Positions 29,276-40,446 of a DNA stretch of 64,000 nucleotides are shown one piece after another. The position numbers and the translations under genes were made by a program. Source of the DNA: Enterobacter sp. R4-368 (GTDB lineage Bacteria; Pseudomonadota; Gammaproteobacteria; Enterobacterales; Enterobacteriaceae); assembly GCF_000410515.1 (NCBI RefSeq), contig NC_021500.1, forward strand, positions 2,666,001 through 2,730,000. The letters run 5' to 3'. Positions within the stretch are counted from its first letter, which is position 1; each line of letters starts with the position of its first letter. The notes under the pieces were generated by a model. It did no database searches, was not told the origin of the DNA, and saw only the letters and a list, made by a program, of their open reading frames with translations.

Positions 29276-29310
29276 TACTGGGTTCCCTCACCCCATTTAC
29301 CAAAAAGGTC
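29276..29310 (+). promoter_or_regulatory. Likely preQ1-I riboswitch before yhhQ
   Basis: The 35-nt stretch has the preQ1-I features in order: a short GC stem (TGGG 29279-29282 / CCCA 29292-29295), the loop TTCCCTCA, and an A-rich tail AAAAAGG (29302-29308) whose GG can pair with loop CC to form the pseudoknot. The AAGG of the tail is also the ribosome site of yhhQ, 7-8 nt from its ATG, so ligand binding would block translation. Identified by eye; no covariance search. Confidence 0.6.
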
Positions 29311-29315
29311 ACAAT

Positions 29316-29981
29316 ATGACGCACTTTTCAAACGCACAGCGCATGAAGGCGCTGGTCTGGCTTTCGCTTTTTCACCTGCTGGTGATCATCTCCAGTAACT
29401 ATCTGGTGCAGTTGCCGGTTTCTATCTTTGGTTTCCATACCACCTGGGGCGCATTTAGCTTCCCGTTTATCTTCCTGGCGACAGATTTAACCGTGCGCAT
29501 TTTCGGCGCGCCGTTAGCCCGGCGAATTATCTTCGCGGTGATGGTGCCCGCGCTGCTTGCCTCTTACGTTATCTCCTCGCTGTTCTACATGGGCAGCTGG
29601 CAGGGTTTCGGCGCGCTGGCGCATTTCAATTTGTTTGTCGCCCGTATCGCCACCGCCAGCTTTATGGCTTACGCGCTGGGGCAAATTCTCGATGTGCATG
29701 TCTTTAACCGCCTGCGCCAGAGCCGCCATTGGTGGCTCGCGCCAACCGCGTCGACGGTTTTTGGTAACGCCAGCGACACCATCGCCTTTTTCTTTATCGC
29801 TTTCTGGCGCAGCCCGGATGCGTTTATGGCGCAGCACTGGACGGAAATCGCGCTGGTGGATTACAGCTTCAAAGTGCTTATCAGCATCGCGTTCTTCCTG
29901 CCGATGTATGGTGTGTTGTTGAATATGTTGCTGAAAAGACTGGCAGACAAATCTGAAATTAGCGCGTTGCAGGCGAGTTAA
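29316..29981 (+). CDS. yhhQ: YhhQ, queuosine-precursor (preQ0/preQ1) transporter
   Basis: 221 residues, six or so membrane segments, COG1738/ECF-like family. Motifs FPFIFLATDLTVRIFG and GNASDTIAFFFIAFW are conserved. E. coli YhhQ takes up 7-cyano- and 7-aminomethyl-deazaguanine for queuosine synthesis. The ATG at 29316 gives MTHFSNAQR, matching the E. coli start; an upstream frame of 33 codons runs through the riboswitch and is not credible. Confidence 0.94.
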   Translation: MTHFSNAQRMKALVWLSLFHLLVIISSNYLVQLPVSIFGFHTTWGAFSFPFIFLATDLTVRIFGAPLARRIIFAVMVPALLASYVISSLFYMGSWQGFGALAHFNLFVARIATASFMAYALGQILDVHVFNRLRQSRHWWLAPTASTVFGNASDTIAFFFIAFWRSPDAFMAQHWTEIALVDYSFKVLISIAFFLPMYGVLLNMLLKRLADKSEISALQAS

Positions 29982-30053
29982 AGGTACGGCTTATCAGATG
30001 TGATAAGATGCGCCGATGAGCCGTTATGGCTGTTTATTGAAAGGAAGAAGTCA

Positions 30054-30611
30054 ATGCGCAATCTGGTGAAATATGTCGGTATCGGCCTGCTGGTTGTTGG
30101 GCTGGCTGCCTGTGATAACAGCGACAGCAAAAAACCTGTTCATGGTGCTGCCGCCGAAAGCAACGCCAACGGTCAACCGGTAACCCTGCTCGACGGCAAA
30201 CTCAGCTTCTCGCTGCCTGCGGATATGACCGATCAGAGCGGTAAACTGGGCACGCAGTCCAATAATATGCATGTGTATTCCGATGCCACCGGTCAGAAAG
30301 CGGTAATTGTAATTGTCGGCGACAACACGACAGAAGAGTTAAGCGCGCTGACAAAACGACTGGAAGAGCAGCAGCGTAGCCGCGACCCGCAGTTGCAGGT
30401 GGTCACCAACAAATCCATCGAACTGAAAGGCCAGAAACTGCAACAGCTCGACAGCATTATCTCCGCGAAAGGCCAGACGGCATGGTCTTCAGTGGTGCTG
30501 GGTAAAGTTGATGACAAACTGCTGACCATCCAGGTGACGCTGCCGGCGGATAACCAGCAGCAGGCGCAAACCACGGCGGAAAACATTATTAACACCATCG
30601 TAGTGAAATAA
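30054..30611 (+). CDS. dcrB: DcrB, periplasmic lipoprotein
   Basis: 185 residues. Lipoprotein signal with lipobox LAAC (Cys at about 20), then a DcrB/PsbP-like fold. In E. coli it is needed for infection by phages C1 and C6 and has a role in envelope homeostasis together with lipoprotein processing. Start chosen 18 codons into the open frame, behind AAGGAAG. The T6SS adaptor at 59.1-59.5 kb has the same fold without the lipobox. Confidence 0.93.
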   Translation: MRNLVKYVGIGLLVVGLAACDNSDSKKPVHGAAAESNANGQPVTLLDGKLSFSLPADMTDQSGKLGTQSNNMHVYSDATGQKAVIVIVGDNTTEELSALTKRLEEQQRSRDPQLQVVTNKSIELKGQKLQQLDSIISAKGQTAWSSVVLGKVDDKLLTIQVTLPADNQQQAQTTAENIINTIVVK

Positions 30612-30623
30612 GCCGCTCTGAAC

Positions 30624-30656
30624 ATGAAAAAGGGAACCTGACGGTTCCCTTTTTTC
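30624..30656. terminator. Bidirectional terminator between dcrB and yhhS
   Basis: Stem AAAAAGGGAACC / GGTTCCCTTTTTT with the tetraloop TGAC; T-runs on both strands. Confidence 0.9.
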
Positions 30657-31855
30657 TACCCGGCAACCGCCACCGGCTTATGCCGCAGCCGCCAGGCCAG
30701 CAGTAAGGCTATTGCCACCAGTCCTGCGGCGGCGAAATAGATAGCCGAGACACCCGCCTGCGCCATCAGTAACCCCGCCAGCGGCCCGGTTATCCCCAGC
30801 GATAAATCCATAAACACGGTGTATGTCGCCAGTGCTGAGCCCTGGTTATGCTGCGGAACCGCGTTGACTGCCACGACGCCCAGCGCCGGAAAAACCAGCG
30901 AGAAACCGGCCCCGGCAAGGAACACACCGAGTTTAGCCATCCACGGATCCACCGCCAGGCCAACCAGCACCAGCCCAAGAGTTTCGACCACAAAACAGAG
31001 CATCGCCACATTTAAACCGCCGAAGCGATTAATCCCATTCGGAAACAGCAGACGCGCGCCAACAAAGGCACAGCTAAAAAGAGTGAGGGCAAACGCCGCA
31101 TCTTCCCAGCCTTTCGCATCGTAATAGAGGGTAATAAAGGTGGCGATGACGCCAAAACCGGTTGTACCCAGCGCCAGCGCCACCCCGTACAGCCAGACGC
31201 GTCCCAGCACGGCGCGAAACGGCAGCGGCTTGCCTTTGCTGGCTTTCACCGCCGCACGCGGCAGCGCCAGTAATATTGCCAGCAGCGCCACGCCCATAAT
31301 GGTCAGCGAGAGTCCATGCAGCCCGCCGTACTGATAACAGACCACTCCGAGCGGTGCGCCGATGGCCATCGCGCCATAGGTGGCAATACCATTCCACGAA
31401 ATCACCCGCCCGATATGTATCGACCCGACCACACCCACGCCCCAGAGCGTCGCGCCGGTTCCGGCGAAACTCTGACCAATGCCTAAAATGACGCGCCCCA
31501 GACAAAGCAATATCAGGCCTAACACACCAACACTGCCGTCAACACCCGCCAGCAAATAGCTCAGGCCGCTCAGAAACGCGCCGCATAAACCAAAGATCAC
31601 CACTTTTTTTGGCCCCAGCAGGTCGGCATAGCGTCCGGCATGCGGTCGGCTCAGTAGCGTTGCGAAGTATTGCAGGCTGATCACCAGACCGGCCCAAAAC
31701 GCGCTATAGCCCATCACATCATGAACATAGCCAGGGAGCACCGCCAGCGGCAGGCCAATAGTGAGGTAACTGGCGAAGTTAAACATAACGACGGACAAAA
31801 TCCGCAGATTGAGGCGCAATCCGCTTAGCGCCGGTTCGGCGGCGTTTTCAGGCAT
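30656..31855 (-). CDS. yhhS: YhhS, major facilitator superfamily exporter
   Basis: 399 residues with twelve membrane segments; MFS loop motif RPHAGRYADLLGPKK. E. coli YhhS is a putative arabinose- or drug-efflux-type transporter; overproduction gave glyphosate tolerance in one report. Substrate not predictable from sequence. Divergent from yhhT. Confidence 0.92.
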   Translation of the reverse strand: MPENAAEPALSGLRLNLRILSVVMFNFASYLTIGLPLAVLPGYVHDVMGYSAFWAGLVISLQYFATLLSRPHAGRYADLLGPKKVVIFGLCGAFLSGLSYLLAGVDGSVGVLGLILLCLGRVILGIGQSFAGTGATLWGVGVVGSIHIGRVISWNGIATYGAMAIGAPLGVVCYQYGGLHGLSLTIMGVALLAILLALPRAAVKASKGKPLPFRAVLGRVWLYGVALALGTTGFGVIATFITLYYDAKGWEDAAFALTLFSCAFVGARLLFPNGINRFGGLNVAMLCFVVETLGLVLVGLAVDPWMAKLGVFLAGAGFSLVFPALGVVAVNAVPQHNQGSALATYTVFMDLSLGITGPLAGLLMAQAGVSAIYFAAAGLVAIALLLAWRLRHKPVAVAG

Positions 31856-32000
31856 GGAGTTTTACTCAGCTTTTCACAACAGTGTTTCACTATTACCACG
31901 TGATGAAACAGAAAGCAGCATTCACTTTAAGAATATCTCTGGCGGGCGAAGGTGTGGCGGGGCACTACACTTAACGGGCCGATGACAAAAGGAATTAACC

Positions 32001-33050
32001 ATGACACATCCTCAACCCGATCGGGCGGGTTTACATATTCTGTTAAAGCTGGCTTCGCTGGTGATCATTTTGGCCGGCATTCATGCTGCGGCCGACATTA
32101 TTGTGCAGCTTCTTCTGGCACTGTTTTTCGCGATTGTTCTCAATCCGCTGGTTACCTGGTTTCTCCGGCGCGGCATTTCGCGCCCGGTGGCGATCGGTAT
32201 TGTGGTGCTGGTGATGCTGGTTTTTCTCACCGCGCTGTTCGGCGTGCTTGCCGCGTCGGTCAACGACTTTATGACGCTGCTGCCAAAGTACAACCGCGAA
32301 TTCACTAAGAAATTTATGCAGTTGCAGGATGCGATGCCGTTTCTTCGCTTGCACATGTCACCAGAACGTATGCTGCAGCGGATGGACTCGGAGCGAGTGA
32401 TGGGCTTTGCCACCACCATGGCGACTCAGCTCTCGAACGCGATGGCCAGCATTGTCCTGCTGGTGATGACCGTGGTGTTTATGCTGTTTGAAGTGCGCCA
32501 CGTACCTTATAAGCTGCGCTTTGCGCTGCATAACCCGCAAATTCATATCGCCGGACTGCACCGCGCGCTGAAAGGCGTTTCCCACTACCTGGCACTGAAA
32601 ACACTGTTGAGCGTGTGGACAGGCCTGATTGTCTGGGTCGGGCTGGTATTTCTGGATGTGCAATTTGCGCTGATGTGGGGGGTGCTGGCGTTCCTGCTCA
32701 ATTACGTACCCAATATCGGCTCGGTGATCTCCGCTATCCCGCCAATGATCCAGGCGCTGCTGTTTAACGGCACGTACGAATGTTTGCTGGTGGGCGGCCT
32801 GTTCCTTGTGGTGCATATGTTGCTTGGCAACATCCTGGAACCCCGCATGATGGGCCACCGCCTCGGGATGTCGACGCTGGTGGTGTTTTTATCGTTATTG
32901 ATTTGGGGATGGCTGCTTGGCCCGGTGGGAATGCTGTTGTCAGTACCGCTAACCAGCGTGTGTAAAATCTGGATGGAAACCACCACCGGCGGCAGCAAGC
33001 TGGCGATTTTACTGGGACCAGGCAGACCGAAAAGCCGCCTGCCCGGGTAA
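32001..33050 (+). CDS. yhhT: YhhT, AI-2E/PerM-family membrane protein
   Basis: 349 residues, about eight membrane segments with a cytoplasmic helical domain in the middle (NREFTKKFMQLQDAMPFLRL). The motif NYVPNIGSVISAIPPMIQAL is the AI-2E transporter family signature. Function in E. coli is unknown. It ends 3 bp before the stop of convergent arnF, with no separate terminator visible. Confidence 0.92.
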   Translation: MTHPQPDRAGLHILLKLASLVIILAGIHAAADIIVQLLLALFFAIVLNPLVTWFLRRGISRPVAIGIVVLVMLVFLTALFGVLAASVNDFMTLLPKYNREFTKKFMQLQDAMPFLRLHMSPERMLQRMDSERVMGFATTMATQLSNAMASIVLLVMTVVFMLFEVRHVPYKLRFALHNPQIHIAGLHRALKGVSHYLALKTLLSVWTGLIVWVGLVFLDVQFALMWGVLAFLLNYVPNIGSVISAIPPMIQALLFNGTYECLLVGGLFLVVHMLLGNILEPRMMGHRLGMSTLVVFLSLLIWGWLLGPVGMLLSVPLTSVCKIWMETTTGGSKLAILLGPGRPKSRLPG

Positions 33051-33053
33051 TCG

Positions 33054-33440
33054 TTATTTTTTGGGGCGGTCGGGCAAAAAGATAACCAGTACGCCCGCCA
33101 CAATCACCAGCACACCCAACGCTCCGCGCAGGGAAAACGGTTCGTGCCATCCGGGAAGCCAGATGGCCGCCGCCCACACCAGGATGTAGCTCAGGCTCAG
33201 CAAAGCATAAGCCTTACTGAGCGGCAAACGGTGCAGAGCAAAGTACCAGCAGCCCATTGATGCCAGATACCCAAACAGCCCAAACATCAGCGCCAGCGTC
33301 CCTTTTTGCGGTTGCAGCAACGCCGAGACAAAAGACCAGGAAAATGTCACCGGTGGCAGCGACACCATGGCATAGCGCAACATCAGTTGTGCGCCGCTTA
33401 CCAGCAACACACTGAGTAACGCCCAATGCAGCCCCTTCAT
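33054..33440 (-). CDS. arnF: ArnF, undecaprenyl phosphate-L-Ara4N flippase subunit
   Basis: 128 residues, four membrane segments of the small multidrug resistance type ([20 protein letters not shown]). With ArnE it is proposed to flip undecaprenyl-phosphate-4-amino-4-deoxy-arabinose to the periplasm. Last gene of arnBCADTEF; ATGA overlap with arnE. Confidence 0.94.
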   Translation of the reverse strand: MKGLHWALLSVLLVSGAQLMLRYAMVSLPPVTFSWSFVSALLQPQKGTLALMFGLFGYLASMGCWYFALHRLPLSKAYALLSLSYILVWAAAIWLPGWHEPFSLRGALGVLVIVAGVLVIFLPDRPKK

Positions 33441-33775
33441 AGCGAGCTCCCCAGCAACACAATGCCAGTGATAATCAGCGCCACGCCGAACGCATGGCGA
33501 ACGCTTACCGGCTCACGCCAGAGAAAACGCGCCGCCAGCGTCACCCAGACAAAATTAAGGCTCAACATCGGGTATGCCACGCCAACAGGAATGCGCTGCA
33601 AAACCAGCAGCCACAGCGCCATGCCCGCGCCGAGTGCCATCAGTGCGAGCCCCAGCCACAGGCCAAGATGCTTGTTACGCTTATCCATCGGCACCGGGCG
33701 TGTCGCCTGCTTCTGGCACAGTTGGCCTGCGCAACTGAGCAGGCTTGCCAGCGCGAGCCAGAGCCAGCTGGTCAT
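33437..33775 (-). CDS. arnE: ArnE, undecaprenyl phosphate-L-Ara4N flippase subunit
   Basis: 112 residues, four membrane segments; motif [20 protein letters not shown] of the SMR-like ArnE family. Partner of ArnF. Starts 13 bp after arnT. Confidence 0.94.
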   Translation of the reverse strand: MTSWLWLALASLLSCAGQLCQKQATRPVPMDKRNKHLGLWLGLALMALGAGMALWLLVLQRIPVGVAYPMLSLNFVWVTLAARFLWREPVSVRHAFGVALIITGIVLLGSSL

Positions 33776-33788
33776 TGCGGCTTACTCA

Positions 33789-35447
33789 TCATTGCGGAAA
33801 GTACTGAATAAAGACCATACGCCCCTGTACATAAACGTTGTCCGGTTTCGGTATCGGCATGCGGGTAAAGTCATCCTTTTTCGACTGGTGCAGCACCAGT
33901 GAAATAACCCCTTCCTGACGATGTTGTGACAGCCAGTCGGTGAAATCGTCTTCGCGTACAAACCGCCCTTCGCCATCAGGGTACGACATACCGTACGTTA
34001 ACTCACCGCGCGTGCCAAACAGCATGATGTCTGAGCGTTTCAGCTCCCAGGCCAGACCTGCGGCAACCCCGACGTTATCGGCCAGCACATAGCGGCTCGG
34101 CGTCAGCGGCTCGTTAACAAAGTTGATCAAAAATTGCGGCTGCTTGGAATCCATCACCTTATCCGGGATAACGATCCCCACCAGCAGCGCAATCGCCAGC
34201 GGGCACAGCGCCGCATATGACCAACGCTCTGCGCTGGCTCGCAAGGTAAACAGCCCAACCAGCGCCCACGCCAGAAAAGCAAACGCCGCCAGCGCCGCTT
34301 TGTAGACCTCAATTTGCGTCCATACCGGATGTTTCAGGAAGCCCAAAGGCGACACCACCAGCGCGGCAATCACGCCAACCAGGCCAAAACCGATATTGCT
34401 CCACGCATTGACACGCAGCGCGCGCCCGTTGGTTTGCGCCATCTGCATGGCATAACGCGCCATCAGTATCGCCAGCGGCGCGAAACAGGGCAGAATGTAA
34501 GTCGGCAGCTTCCCTTTAGCGATGCTGAAAAACAGCAGCGGCATCACCACCCAGCCCAGCAGATAAAACGCTTCCCGCACGCCCTCTTTACGCGCCAGCC
34601 AGCCCGTTTTCAGCGCACCGGGCAGCAGCGCCAGCCACGGCAACGAACCTAAAATCAGGAACGGTATGTAATACCAGAACGGCGCTTTGTGTTGTGCGTC
34701 CTGCTGCGCAAAACGTTGGATATGTTCCACCCAGAAGAAGTAGCGCCAGAAATCAGGCTCGCGCGAGGCAATCGCCAGCCCCCATGGCAGCACCGTCAGC
34801 ACGCAGCAGATCACGGCCAGCCAGCCCCAGAGCAGAACCTCTTTCCAGCGTTTGTGCACAATCACCCACGGCAGCACGCCAATCACCGGCACTGCCAGCG
34901 CAAGAAAACCTTTGGTCATCACGCCCATGCCGCACGCCACGCCAAGCAGGACATAGCCGCCAAACTTACTGCGTAACGTGTTCGCCTGCGCAGCCAGCCA
35001 GAAGCTGAGCATCGCCAGCGTCATCCACAGCGTGATCATCGGGTCGAGCACCGCATAAGTGCCAATGCCATACACCAGAAACGCGGTCAGGAAGATCACT
35101 GCCGAGAGCACGGCAGTGCGTTTGTCGCGCCACATTTTCCACGCCAGCGCGCCCACGAGCAGCGCCGATACGATGATGGAGAAAACGGAGCCAAGGCGCA
35201 CGGAGACGTTATTATGGCCAAACAGCCACTGCGCAATGCTATTGATCCAGTAACCGGCGATGGGTTTTTCAAAATAACGCAGGCCAAGGAAATGCGGCAC
35301 AATCCAGTCGCCGCTGGTGAGCATTTCACGGCTGATCTCCGCATAGCGGGTCTCATCCGGCTGCCAGAGCAGACGATATTCCAGGGGAACAACATAGTAG
35401 AGGGCGATCAGCGCAACCAGCGCCAGACCATAGTGAATGGATTTCAT
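33789..35447 (-). CDS. arnT: ArnT, lipid A 4-amino-4-deoxy-L-arabinose transferase
   Basis: 552 residues, GT83-type membrane glycosyltransferase. The first periplasmic loop has the key acidic motif [15 protein letters not shown]; about 12 membrane segments and a C-terminal periplasmic domain follow. It moves L-Ara4N from the lipid carrier to lipid A phosphate, lowering binding of polymyxin. The upstream 41-codon extension lies in arnD and was rejected; the start overlaps the arnD stop by 4 nt. Confidence 0.96.
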   Translation of the reverse strand: MKSIHYGLALVALIALYYVVPLEYRLLWQPDETRYAEISREMLTSGDWIVPHFLGLRYFEKPIAGYWINSIAQWLFGHNNVSVRLGSVFSIIVSALLVGALAWKMWRDKRTAVLSAVIFLTAFLVYGIGTYAVLDPMITLWMTLAMLSFWLAAQANTLRSKFGGYVLLGVACGMGVMTKGFLALAVPVIGVLPWVIVHKRWKEVLLWGWLAVICCVLTVLPWGLAIASREPDFWRYFFWVEHIQRFAQQDAQHKAPFWYYIPFLILGSLPWLALLPGALKTGWLARKEGVREAFYLLGWVVMPLLFFSIAKGKLPTYILPCFAPLAILMARYAMQMAQTNGRALRVNAWSNIGFGLVGVIAALVVSPLGFLKHPVWTQIEVYKAALAAFAFLAWALVGLFTLRASAERWSYAALCPLAIALLVGIVIPDKVMDSKQPQFLINFVNEPLTPSRYVLADNVGVAAGLAWELKRSDIMLFGTRGELTYGMSYPDGEGRFVREDDFTDWLSQHRQEGVISLVLHQSKKDDFTRMPIPKPDNVYVQGRMVFIQYFPQ

Positions 35448-36346
35448 AACCCAGGACTCAACAGTTGTTGGCAACCCAGCCAGCCTTCCCGGCCAGCCAC
35501 TTCTCCGCGTACCACTTTGCCTGCTGGTAGCGTCTCTAACGATTCCGGCAACAGCTGGCTTAACGGGCAAAAAGCGATGCCTTCGCGCGCCGCCATGCTC
35601 AGCAGTTCATCGAAACCTTCCGCGCCGATAATGCCTTCCACCTCGGCGTGGATGGTATAAACCGGCGTGCCGCTATCCTGCTTCATCGCGTCAAGAATGA
35701 AGCGGTTGTAGTGCTCCGCCGCCACCGAAATGCCAACGGCCTCATCCCAGGTGGGTAGCGTGACCGGGATTTGCGGAGCTGCATAGGTATTCTCGGCGAT
35801 GAGCGGGCGAAACGGCTGCGTGCCACGACAGTCGCTGTTATAGCGGAAATTAAAATTCGATTTGGCTTTCACCACTCGCTGATCGGCGCGCCAACCCGCC
35901 ACGGCGGAACAGCTCACAGACCGGCCAATTATCAGCTCCAGCGCCAGTAATCCGCGCTCAATTTCCGCTTCGAGATGGGCCTGATCCCACACACCACTCC
36001 AGCGCTGCCAGCCATGGTGATCCCACGCATGCAGCCCCACTTCGTGCGCCTGCGCGGTTTTGCGGATAACGTCCGCGTTGCCTTCACCGATAAGTCTGCC
36101 GGGCCACGCGGTGCCCGCCAGTAAAATATCCCAGCCGTAGAGCGATGCCGCGCGCGAGCGCAGCATCTTCCACAGAAATTTCGGCTTAAGCAGGCGCCAG
36201 ATGTGGCGCCCCATGTTGTCCGGCCCGACGCTAAAGAAAAAGCTCGCCTGGATATTGTGTTTTTTCAATAGCTCCAGCAGGCGCGGAACGCCGTCACGCG
36301 TGCCGCGAAAGGTATCGACATCAATACGTAAGCCGACGTATTTCAT
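35444..36346 (-). CDS. arnD: ArnD, undecaprenyl phosphate-4-formamido-L-arabinose deformylase
   Basis: 300 residues, NodB-like polysaccharide deacetylase fold. Motif [14 protein letters not shown] and the His motif [15 protein letters not shown] bind the metal. It removes the formyl group before flipping. 2 bp after arnA. Confidence 0.95.
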   Translation of the reverse strand: MKYVGLRIDVDTFRGTRDGVPRLLELLKKHNIQASFFFSVGPDNMGRHIWRLLKPKFLWKMLRSRAASLYGWDILLAGTAWPGRLIGEGNADVIRKTAQAHEVGLHAWDHHGWQRWSGVWDQAHLEAEIERGLLALELIIGRSVSCSAVAGWRADQRVVKAKSNFNFRYNSDCRGTQPFRPLIAENTYAAPQIPVTLPTWDEAVGISVAAEHYNRFILDAMKQDSGTPVYTIHAEVEGIIGAEGFDELLSMAAREGIAFCPLSQLLPESLETLPAGKVVRGEVAGREGWLGCQQLLSPGL

Positions 36347-36348
36347 GC

Positions 36349-38328
36349 TTATTTCTCATCCGTCAGTTCAACGGTACGCAGGAAGAAATCCAGCGTTTCG
36401 TCAATGGTCTGGCGCATATCCACAGTCGGTTCCCAGTGCAGGCAACGTTTGGCGTTACGGATACTCGGTTTGCGGTGTTCCACATCCTGGTAGCCTTTGC
36501 CGTAGTAGCTGCTGCTCTCCACTTCGCGGAAACCCGCGAACGGCGGGAAGCGATCGCGCAGCGGGTGTTTTTCAAAACTTGCCAGCAGCATCTCGGCCAG
36601 CTCTTTAATGCTCGCTTCGTTGTCCGGGTTACCAATGTTGATGATCTGCCCGTCGCAGCGCCCATCTTTGTTTTCGATAATGCGGAACAGGGCTTCGATA
36701 CCATCGCTGATATCGGTAAAGCAGCGTTTCTGTTTACCACCTTCGATCAGCTTGATCGGCGAACCCTCTACCAGGTTGAGGATCAACTGGGTGATGGCAC
36801 GCGAGCTACCGATACGTGCAGCGTTGAGGTTATCCAGGCGCGGCCCCATCCAGTTAAACGGACGGAACAGGGTGAATTTCAGACCGTGCTTGTCGCCATA
36901 TGCCCAGATCACGCGGTCGAGCAACTGTTTCGATACCGAGTAAATCCAGCGCTGTTTGTTGATAGGCCCAACAACCAGATTCGAGTTGTCTTCATCGAAG
37001 TTGTTGTCGGTGCACATGCCGTACACTTCCGACGTCGACGGGAAAATGATGCGTTTGTTGTACTTCACGCAGTCACGGATGATTTTCAGGTTCTCTTCGA
37101 AATCCAGCTCGAACACGCGCAGCGGGTTACGGGTGTATTCGATAGGCGTCGCGATAGCCACCAGCGGCAGCACCACGTCGCATTTTTTAATGTGGTATTC
37201 GATCCATTCGGAGTGAATGCTGATATCGCCTTCCACAAAGTGGAAACGCGGATTGTCGAGGAAACGGCTGATCGCATCCGATCCAATATCAAGACCGAAA
37301 ATCTCGTAGTTATCGTCACGCAGCAGACGTTCGGTCAAATGGTTACCGATAAAACCGTTCACGCCCAGGATCAACACGCGGGTGCGGCGTTTTACCGCCA
37401 CTACCGGTTTGCTGGTCAGCAGCGCGCCAGCCACCAGGCCGAGCGACTGCGCCAGCTGGGCGCCCTGCATATACACGCCGTTGTCCATCTGGCCGGTGAG
37501 GATCTCCAGCGCGCCATCGCCACAGGCGACCAGCAGCGGCGAAACAGAGAGCACAGTGCCCGCGCGAGCCGGAGCTACGTCGGTGCGTACGCGGGATTTC
37601 CAGACGATAAATTTATGCGTACCGGCATAGCTGTACGCGCCCGGCCACGGGTCAGAAACCGCGCGCACCAGGTTTTGCAGCGTTTGGGCGGGTTTTTCCC
37701 AGTCCAGACGGCCATCTTCCGGCGTACGGCGGCCATAGTAGCTGGCTTTGCTGTCGTCCTGCGCCGTTTCGCTGAAGGTTTGCGTTTTAATCGTCGGCAG
37801 CACGCTGGCCAGCATACCTTTTGCGGCTTCCGCTAATTTGCGGTGCAGCGACAGCGCTTCATCGTTCTCGGCAATGGCTACGCGCTGTTGCGCGATAATC
37901 GCGCCCGCATCCGCGCGGGAAACCATGCGGTGCAGCGTGACGCCAGTTTCGCTTTCGCCATTGACCAGCACCCAGTTCAGCGGTGCGCGACCACGGTAAG
38001 CAGGCAACAGTGAGCCGTGGAGGTTAAATGCGCCGATCCGTGCGGTATTGAGAATGTTGTCGCACAGTAAATTGCGGTAATAGAAAGAGAAAATCACATC
38101 CGGGTTCAGATCGCGAATACGATCGACCCACAGCGAGTGGTTGACATCGTCCGGGGCATAAACCGGGATGCCACGTTCAGCGGCAATACGCGCCACCGAA
38201 CCGAAAAAGTGGTTTTCATTGGCACTGTCGGGATGGGTAAAAATCGCCGCAATCTCGAAACCTGCATCCAGTAACGCTTGTGTACCGACACATCCCATAT
38301 CGTGGTAAGCAAAGACAACGGCTTTCAT
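36349..38328 (-). CDS. arnA: ArnA, bifunctional UDP-glucuronate decarboxylase / UDP-L-Ara4N formyltransferase
   Basis: 659 residues. The N-terminal formyltransferase domain (about 1-305) has the [16 protein letters not shown] motif; the C-terminal dehydrogenase domain (from about 315) has [10 protein letters not shown] for NAD and [11 protein letters not shown] with the YxxxK pair. The two reactions flank ArnB in Ara4N synthesis. Overlaps arnC by 4 nt. Confidence 0.97.
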   Translation of the reverse strand: MKAVVFAYHDMGCVGTQALLDAGFEIAAIFTHPDSANENHFFGSVARIAAERGIPVYAPDDVNHSLWVDRIRDLNPDVIFSFYYRNLLCDNILNTARIGAFNLHGSLLPAYRGRAPLNWVLVNGESETGVTLHRMVSRADAGAIIAQQRVAIAENDEALSLHRKLAEAAKGMLASVLPTIKTQTFSETAQDDSKASYYGRRTPEDGRLDWEKPAQTLQNLVRAVSDPWPGAYSYAGTHKFIVWKSRVRTDVAPARAGTVLSVSPLLVACGDGALEILTGQMDNGVYMQGAQLAQSLGLVAGALLTSKPVVAVKRRTRVLILGVNGFIGNHLTERLLRDDNYEIFGLDIGSDAISRFLDNPRFHFVEGDISIHSEWIEYHIKKCDVVLPLVAIATPIEYTRNPLRVFELDFEENLKIIRDCVKYNKRIIFPSTSEVYGMCTDNNFDEDNSNLVVGPINKQRWIYSVSKQLLDRVIWAYGDKHGLKFTLFRPFNWMGPRLDNLNAARIGSSRAITQLILNLVEGSPIKLIEGGKQKRCFTDISDGIEALFRIIENKDGRCDGQIINIGNPDNEASIKELAEMLLASFEKHPLRDRFPPFAGFREVESSSYYGKGYQDVEHRKPSIRNAKRCLHWEPTVDMRQTIDETLDFFLRTVELTDEK

Positions 38329-39308
38329 TGATTTTTTTCCTCTTGCGAAACGTCATTTTCCTGACGAACAACACGTTGAATAAAGTAGCGGGGACGCGCG
38401 CGAACATCGTTATAGATGCGCCCGATATACTCCCCAAGTAGCCCCATGCCGATAAACTGCGCGCCAATAAAGGTGAAGAGGATGGCGAAGAGCATAAACA
38501 CCCCTTCTCCCGCCCACTGCGGGCCAAACGCCAGACGCAGCACCACCAGCAGCACGGCGAGCGAAAAGCCCAACACGGCGATCACGCTGCCAAACACGCT
38601 CAGCAAGCGCAGCGGCGTGGTGGTCAGGCAGGTCACCAGGTCGTACATCAGGTTAATCAGGCGCATAAAGCTGTATTTGGAATCGCCAAACTCGCGTTCC
38701 GCGTGTTGCACGGGGATCTCCACCGCGCGACGGGCAAAGGTATTGGCGAGGATCGGGATAAAAGTGCTGCGCTCATGGCAGTGCAGCATGGCATCAACAA
38801 TATGGCGGCGGTACGCACGCAACATGCAGCCGTAATCGCCCATCGCTTTACCGGTGGTGCGCTGGATCAGACGGTTGATGGTGCGCGAGGCCATTTTACG
38901 AAACAGGCTGTCCTGGCGGTTTTGCCGCACCGTGCCCACCACGTCATACCCCTCATTGGCTTTCGCCACCAGACGCGGGATCTCCTCCGGCGGGTTTTGC
39001 AAATCGGCATCCAGCGTGATGATCAAATCACCGGTGACATGGCTGAATCCGGCCATAATCGCCGAGTGCTGACCGTAGTTGCGGTTCAGCAGCACCGCGA
39101 CAACGTGGCTGCCGGGTTGTTCTGCCGCTTCACTTAACATCAGCGCAGAGTTATCGCTACTGCCGTCATCCACCAGCAAAATTTCGTAATCGATGCCCAG
39201 TACATCGCAGCTTTCGGTGGTGCGGCGAATCAACTCCGGCAAGCTCTCTTGCTCGTTGTAGACCGGGATCACCACAGAAACTTTTTCTACAGGCGGTAAA
39301 TTAAACAT
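38325..39308 (-). CDS. arnC: ArnC, undecaprenyl-phosphate 4-deoxy-4-formamido-L-arabinose transferase
   Basis: 327 residues. GT2 domain ([35 protein letters not shown]) followed by two membrane segments near the C-terminus. It loads the formylated sugar on the lipid carrier. Start MFNLPPVEK chosen from the family; an 18-codon extension lies inside arnB. One base separates it from the arnB stop. Confidence 0.95.
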   Translation of the reverse strand: MFNLPPVEKVSVVIPVYNEQESLPELIRRTTESCDVLGIDYEILLVDDGSSDNSALMLSEAAEQPGSHVVAVLLNRNYGQHSAIMAGFSHVTGDLIITLDADLQNPPEEIPRLVAKANEGYDVVGTVRQNRQDSLFRKMASRTINRLIQRTTGKAMGDYGCMLRAYRRHIVDAMLHCHERSTFIPILANTFARRAVEIPVQHAEREFGDSKYSFMRLINLMYDLVTCLTTTPLRLLSVFGSVIAVLGFSLAVLLVVLRLAFGPQWAGEGVFMLFAILFTFIGAQFIGMGLLGEYIGRIYNDVRARPRYFIQRVVRQENDVSQEEKNQ

Positions 39309-39309
39309 A

Positions 39310-40446
39310 TCAGCGCCCTGCAATGTTGCGGAGCGCGTGAATGACGCGGGTTGTGTCGTCATGGGTCATATCCGGGAAAAGCGGTAGCGAACAGATACGC
39401 GCACTGTTCCACTCCGTATTGGGTAAAGAGAGGGGGAAGCGTTCGCGGTAATACTTCTGCGTATGGGCCGCGCGAAAATGCAGGCCGGTGCCAATGCCTT
39501 GCGCTTTCAGGGTTTCCATCAATGCGTCGCGGGAGATACCGCAACGTTGCTCATCGACGCGAATAATAAACAGGTGCCAGGCGTGCTGGTGCGACCATGA
39601 CGGCAAGGCCAGCGGCTGAAACGGCGTATCCGCCAGTTCCTGCAAATAACGCTGGGCGATCTCCTGGCGGCGGGCATTAGCGGCGGGCAGTTTGCCAAGT
39701 TGCACCAGCGCAATCGCCGCGTTGATATCTGCAAGATTGTATTTAAACCCTGGGGAGATCACTTCGGCCTGCGGGGCGCGGCCGTGAGTCTGACGGTCGT
39801 AAGCATCGACGCCCAGGCCGTGGAACTTCAGGCTGCGAATGCGGTTCGCCAGTTGTTCGTCATCCGTCACCACCAGCCCACCTTCCGCGCAGGTCATATT
39901 TTTAATGGCGTGGAAGGAGAAAATAGCGGTGCCGCGTGAGCCAACATGCTGGCCTTTGTAGTACGTTCCGGCGGCGTGAGCAGCATCTTCAATCACCGGA
40001 ATGCCGTGCTTCTCGCCAAGCGCGCGAATGGCGTCGATATCCGCCGGTGCACCGGCGTAATGCACCGGGATAATCGCTTTGGTACGCGGCGTGATAGCCG
40101 CTTCGATAGCTTCCGGCGTGACCATCAATGTCTCTTTATCGACATCGATCATCACCGGCGTCGCACCGAGCAGCACAATCATATTGAGGGTGGAAACCCA
40201 GGTCAGCGACGGGGTAATCACTTCATCCCCGGCGCCAATACCGAGTGCCATCAGGGTGACGTGCATGCCACCCGTCGCCGAGCTAACGGCAATGGCGTGG
40301 CGGTTGCCCGTCAGTGTACAAAAAGCCTCTTCAAGCGCCTGATTTTTGGGGCCGGTCGTGATCCAGCCGGATGCCAGCACTTGCTGAATGGCTGCGAACT
40401 CTTCATCCCCCATTGACGGGCGTGAGAACGGTAAAAAATCACTCAT
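39310..40446 (-). CDS. arnB: ArnB, UDP-L-Ara4O aminotransferase
   Basis: 378 residues. DegT/DnrJ/EryC1 aminotransferase fold with the PLP Lys182 in [13 protein letters not shown] and the motif [14 protein letters not shown]. Makes UDP-4-amino-4-deoxy-arabinose using glutamate. First gene of the operon. Confidence 0.96.
   Translation of the reverse strand: MSDFLPFSRPSMGDEEFAAIQQVLASGWITTGPKNQALEEAFCTLTGNRHAIAVSSATGGMHVTLMALGIGAGDEVITPSLTWVSTLNMIVLLGATPVMIDVDKETLMVTPEAIEAAITPRTKAIIPVHYAGAPADIDAIRALGEKHGIPVIEDAAHAAGTYYKGQHVGSRGTAIFSFHAIKNMTCAEGGLVVTDDEQLANRIRSLKFHGLGVDAYDRQTHGRAPQAEVISPGFKYNLADINAAIALVQLGKLPAANARRQEIAQRYLQELADTPFQPLALPSWSHQHAWHLFIIRVDEQRCGISRDALMETLKAQGIGTGLHFRAAHTQKYYRERFPLSLPNTEWNSARICSLPLFPDMTHDDTTRVIHALRNIAGR

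Noticed and set aside
36436..37836. 466-codon plus-strand frame opposite arnA
   Set aside because: Exact antisense of the conserved arnA gene; composition is a GC-codon shadow with no domain.
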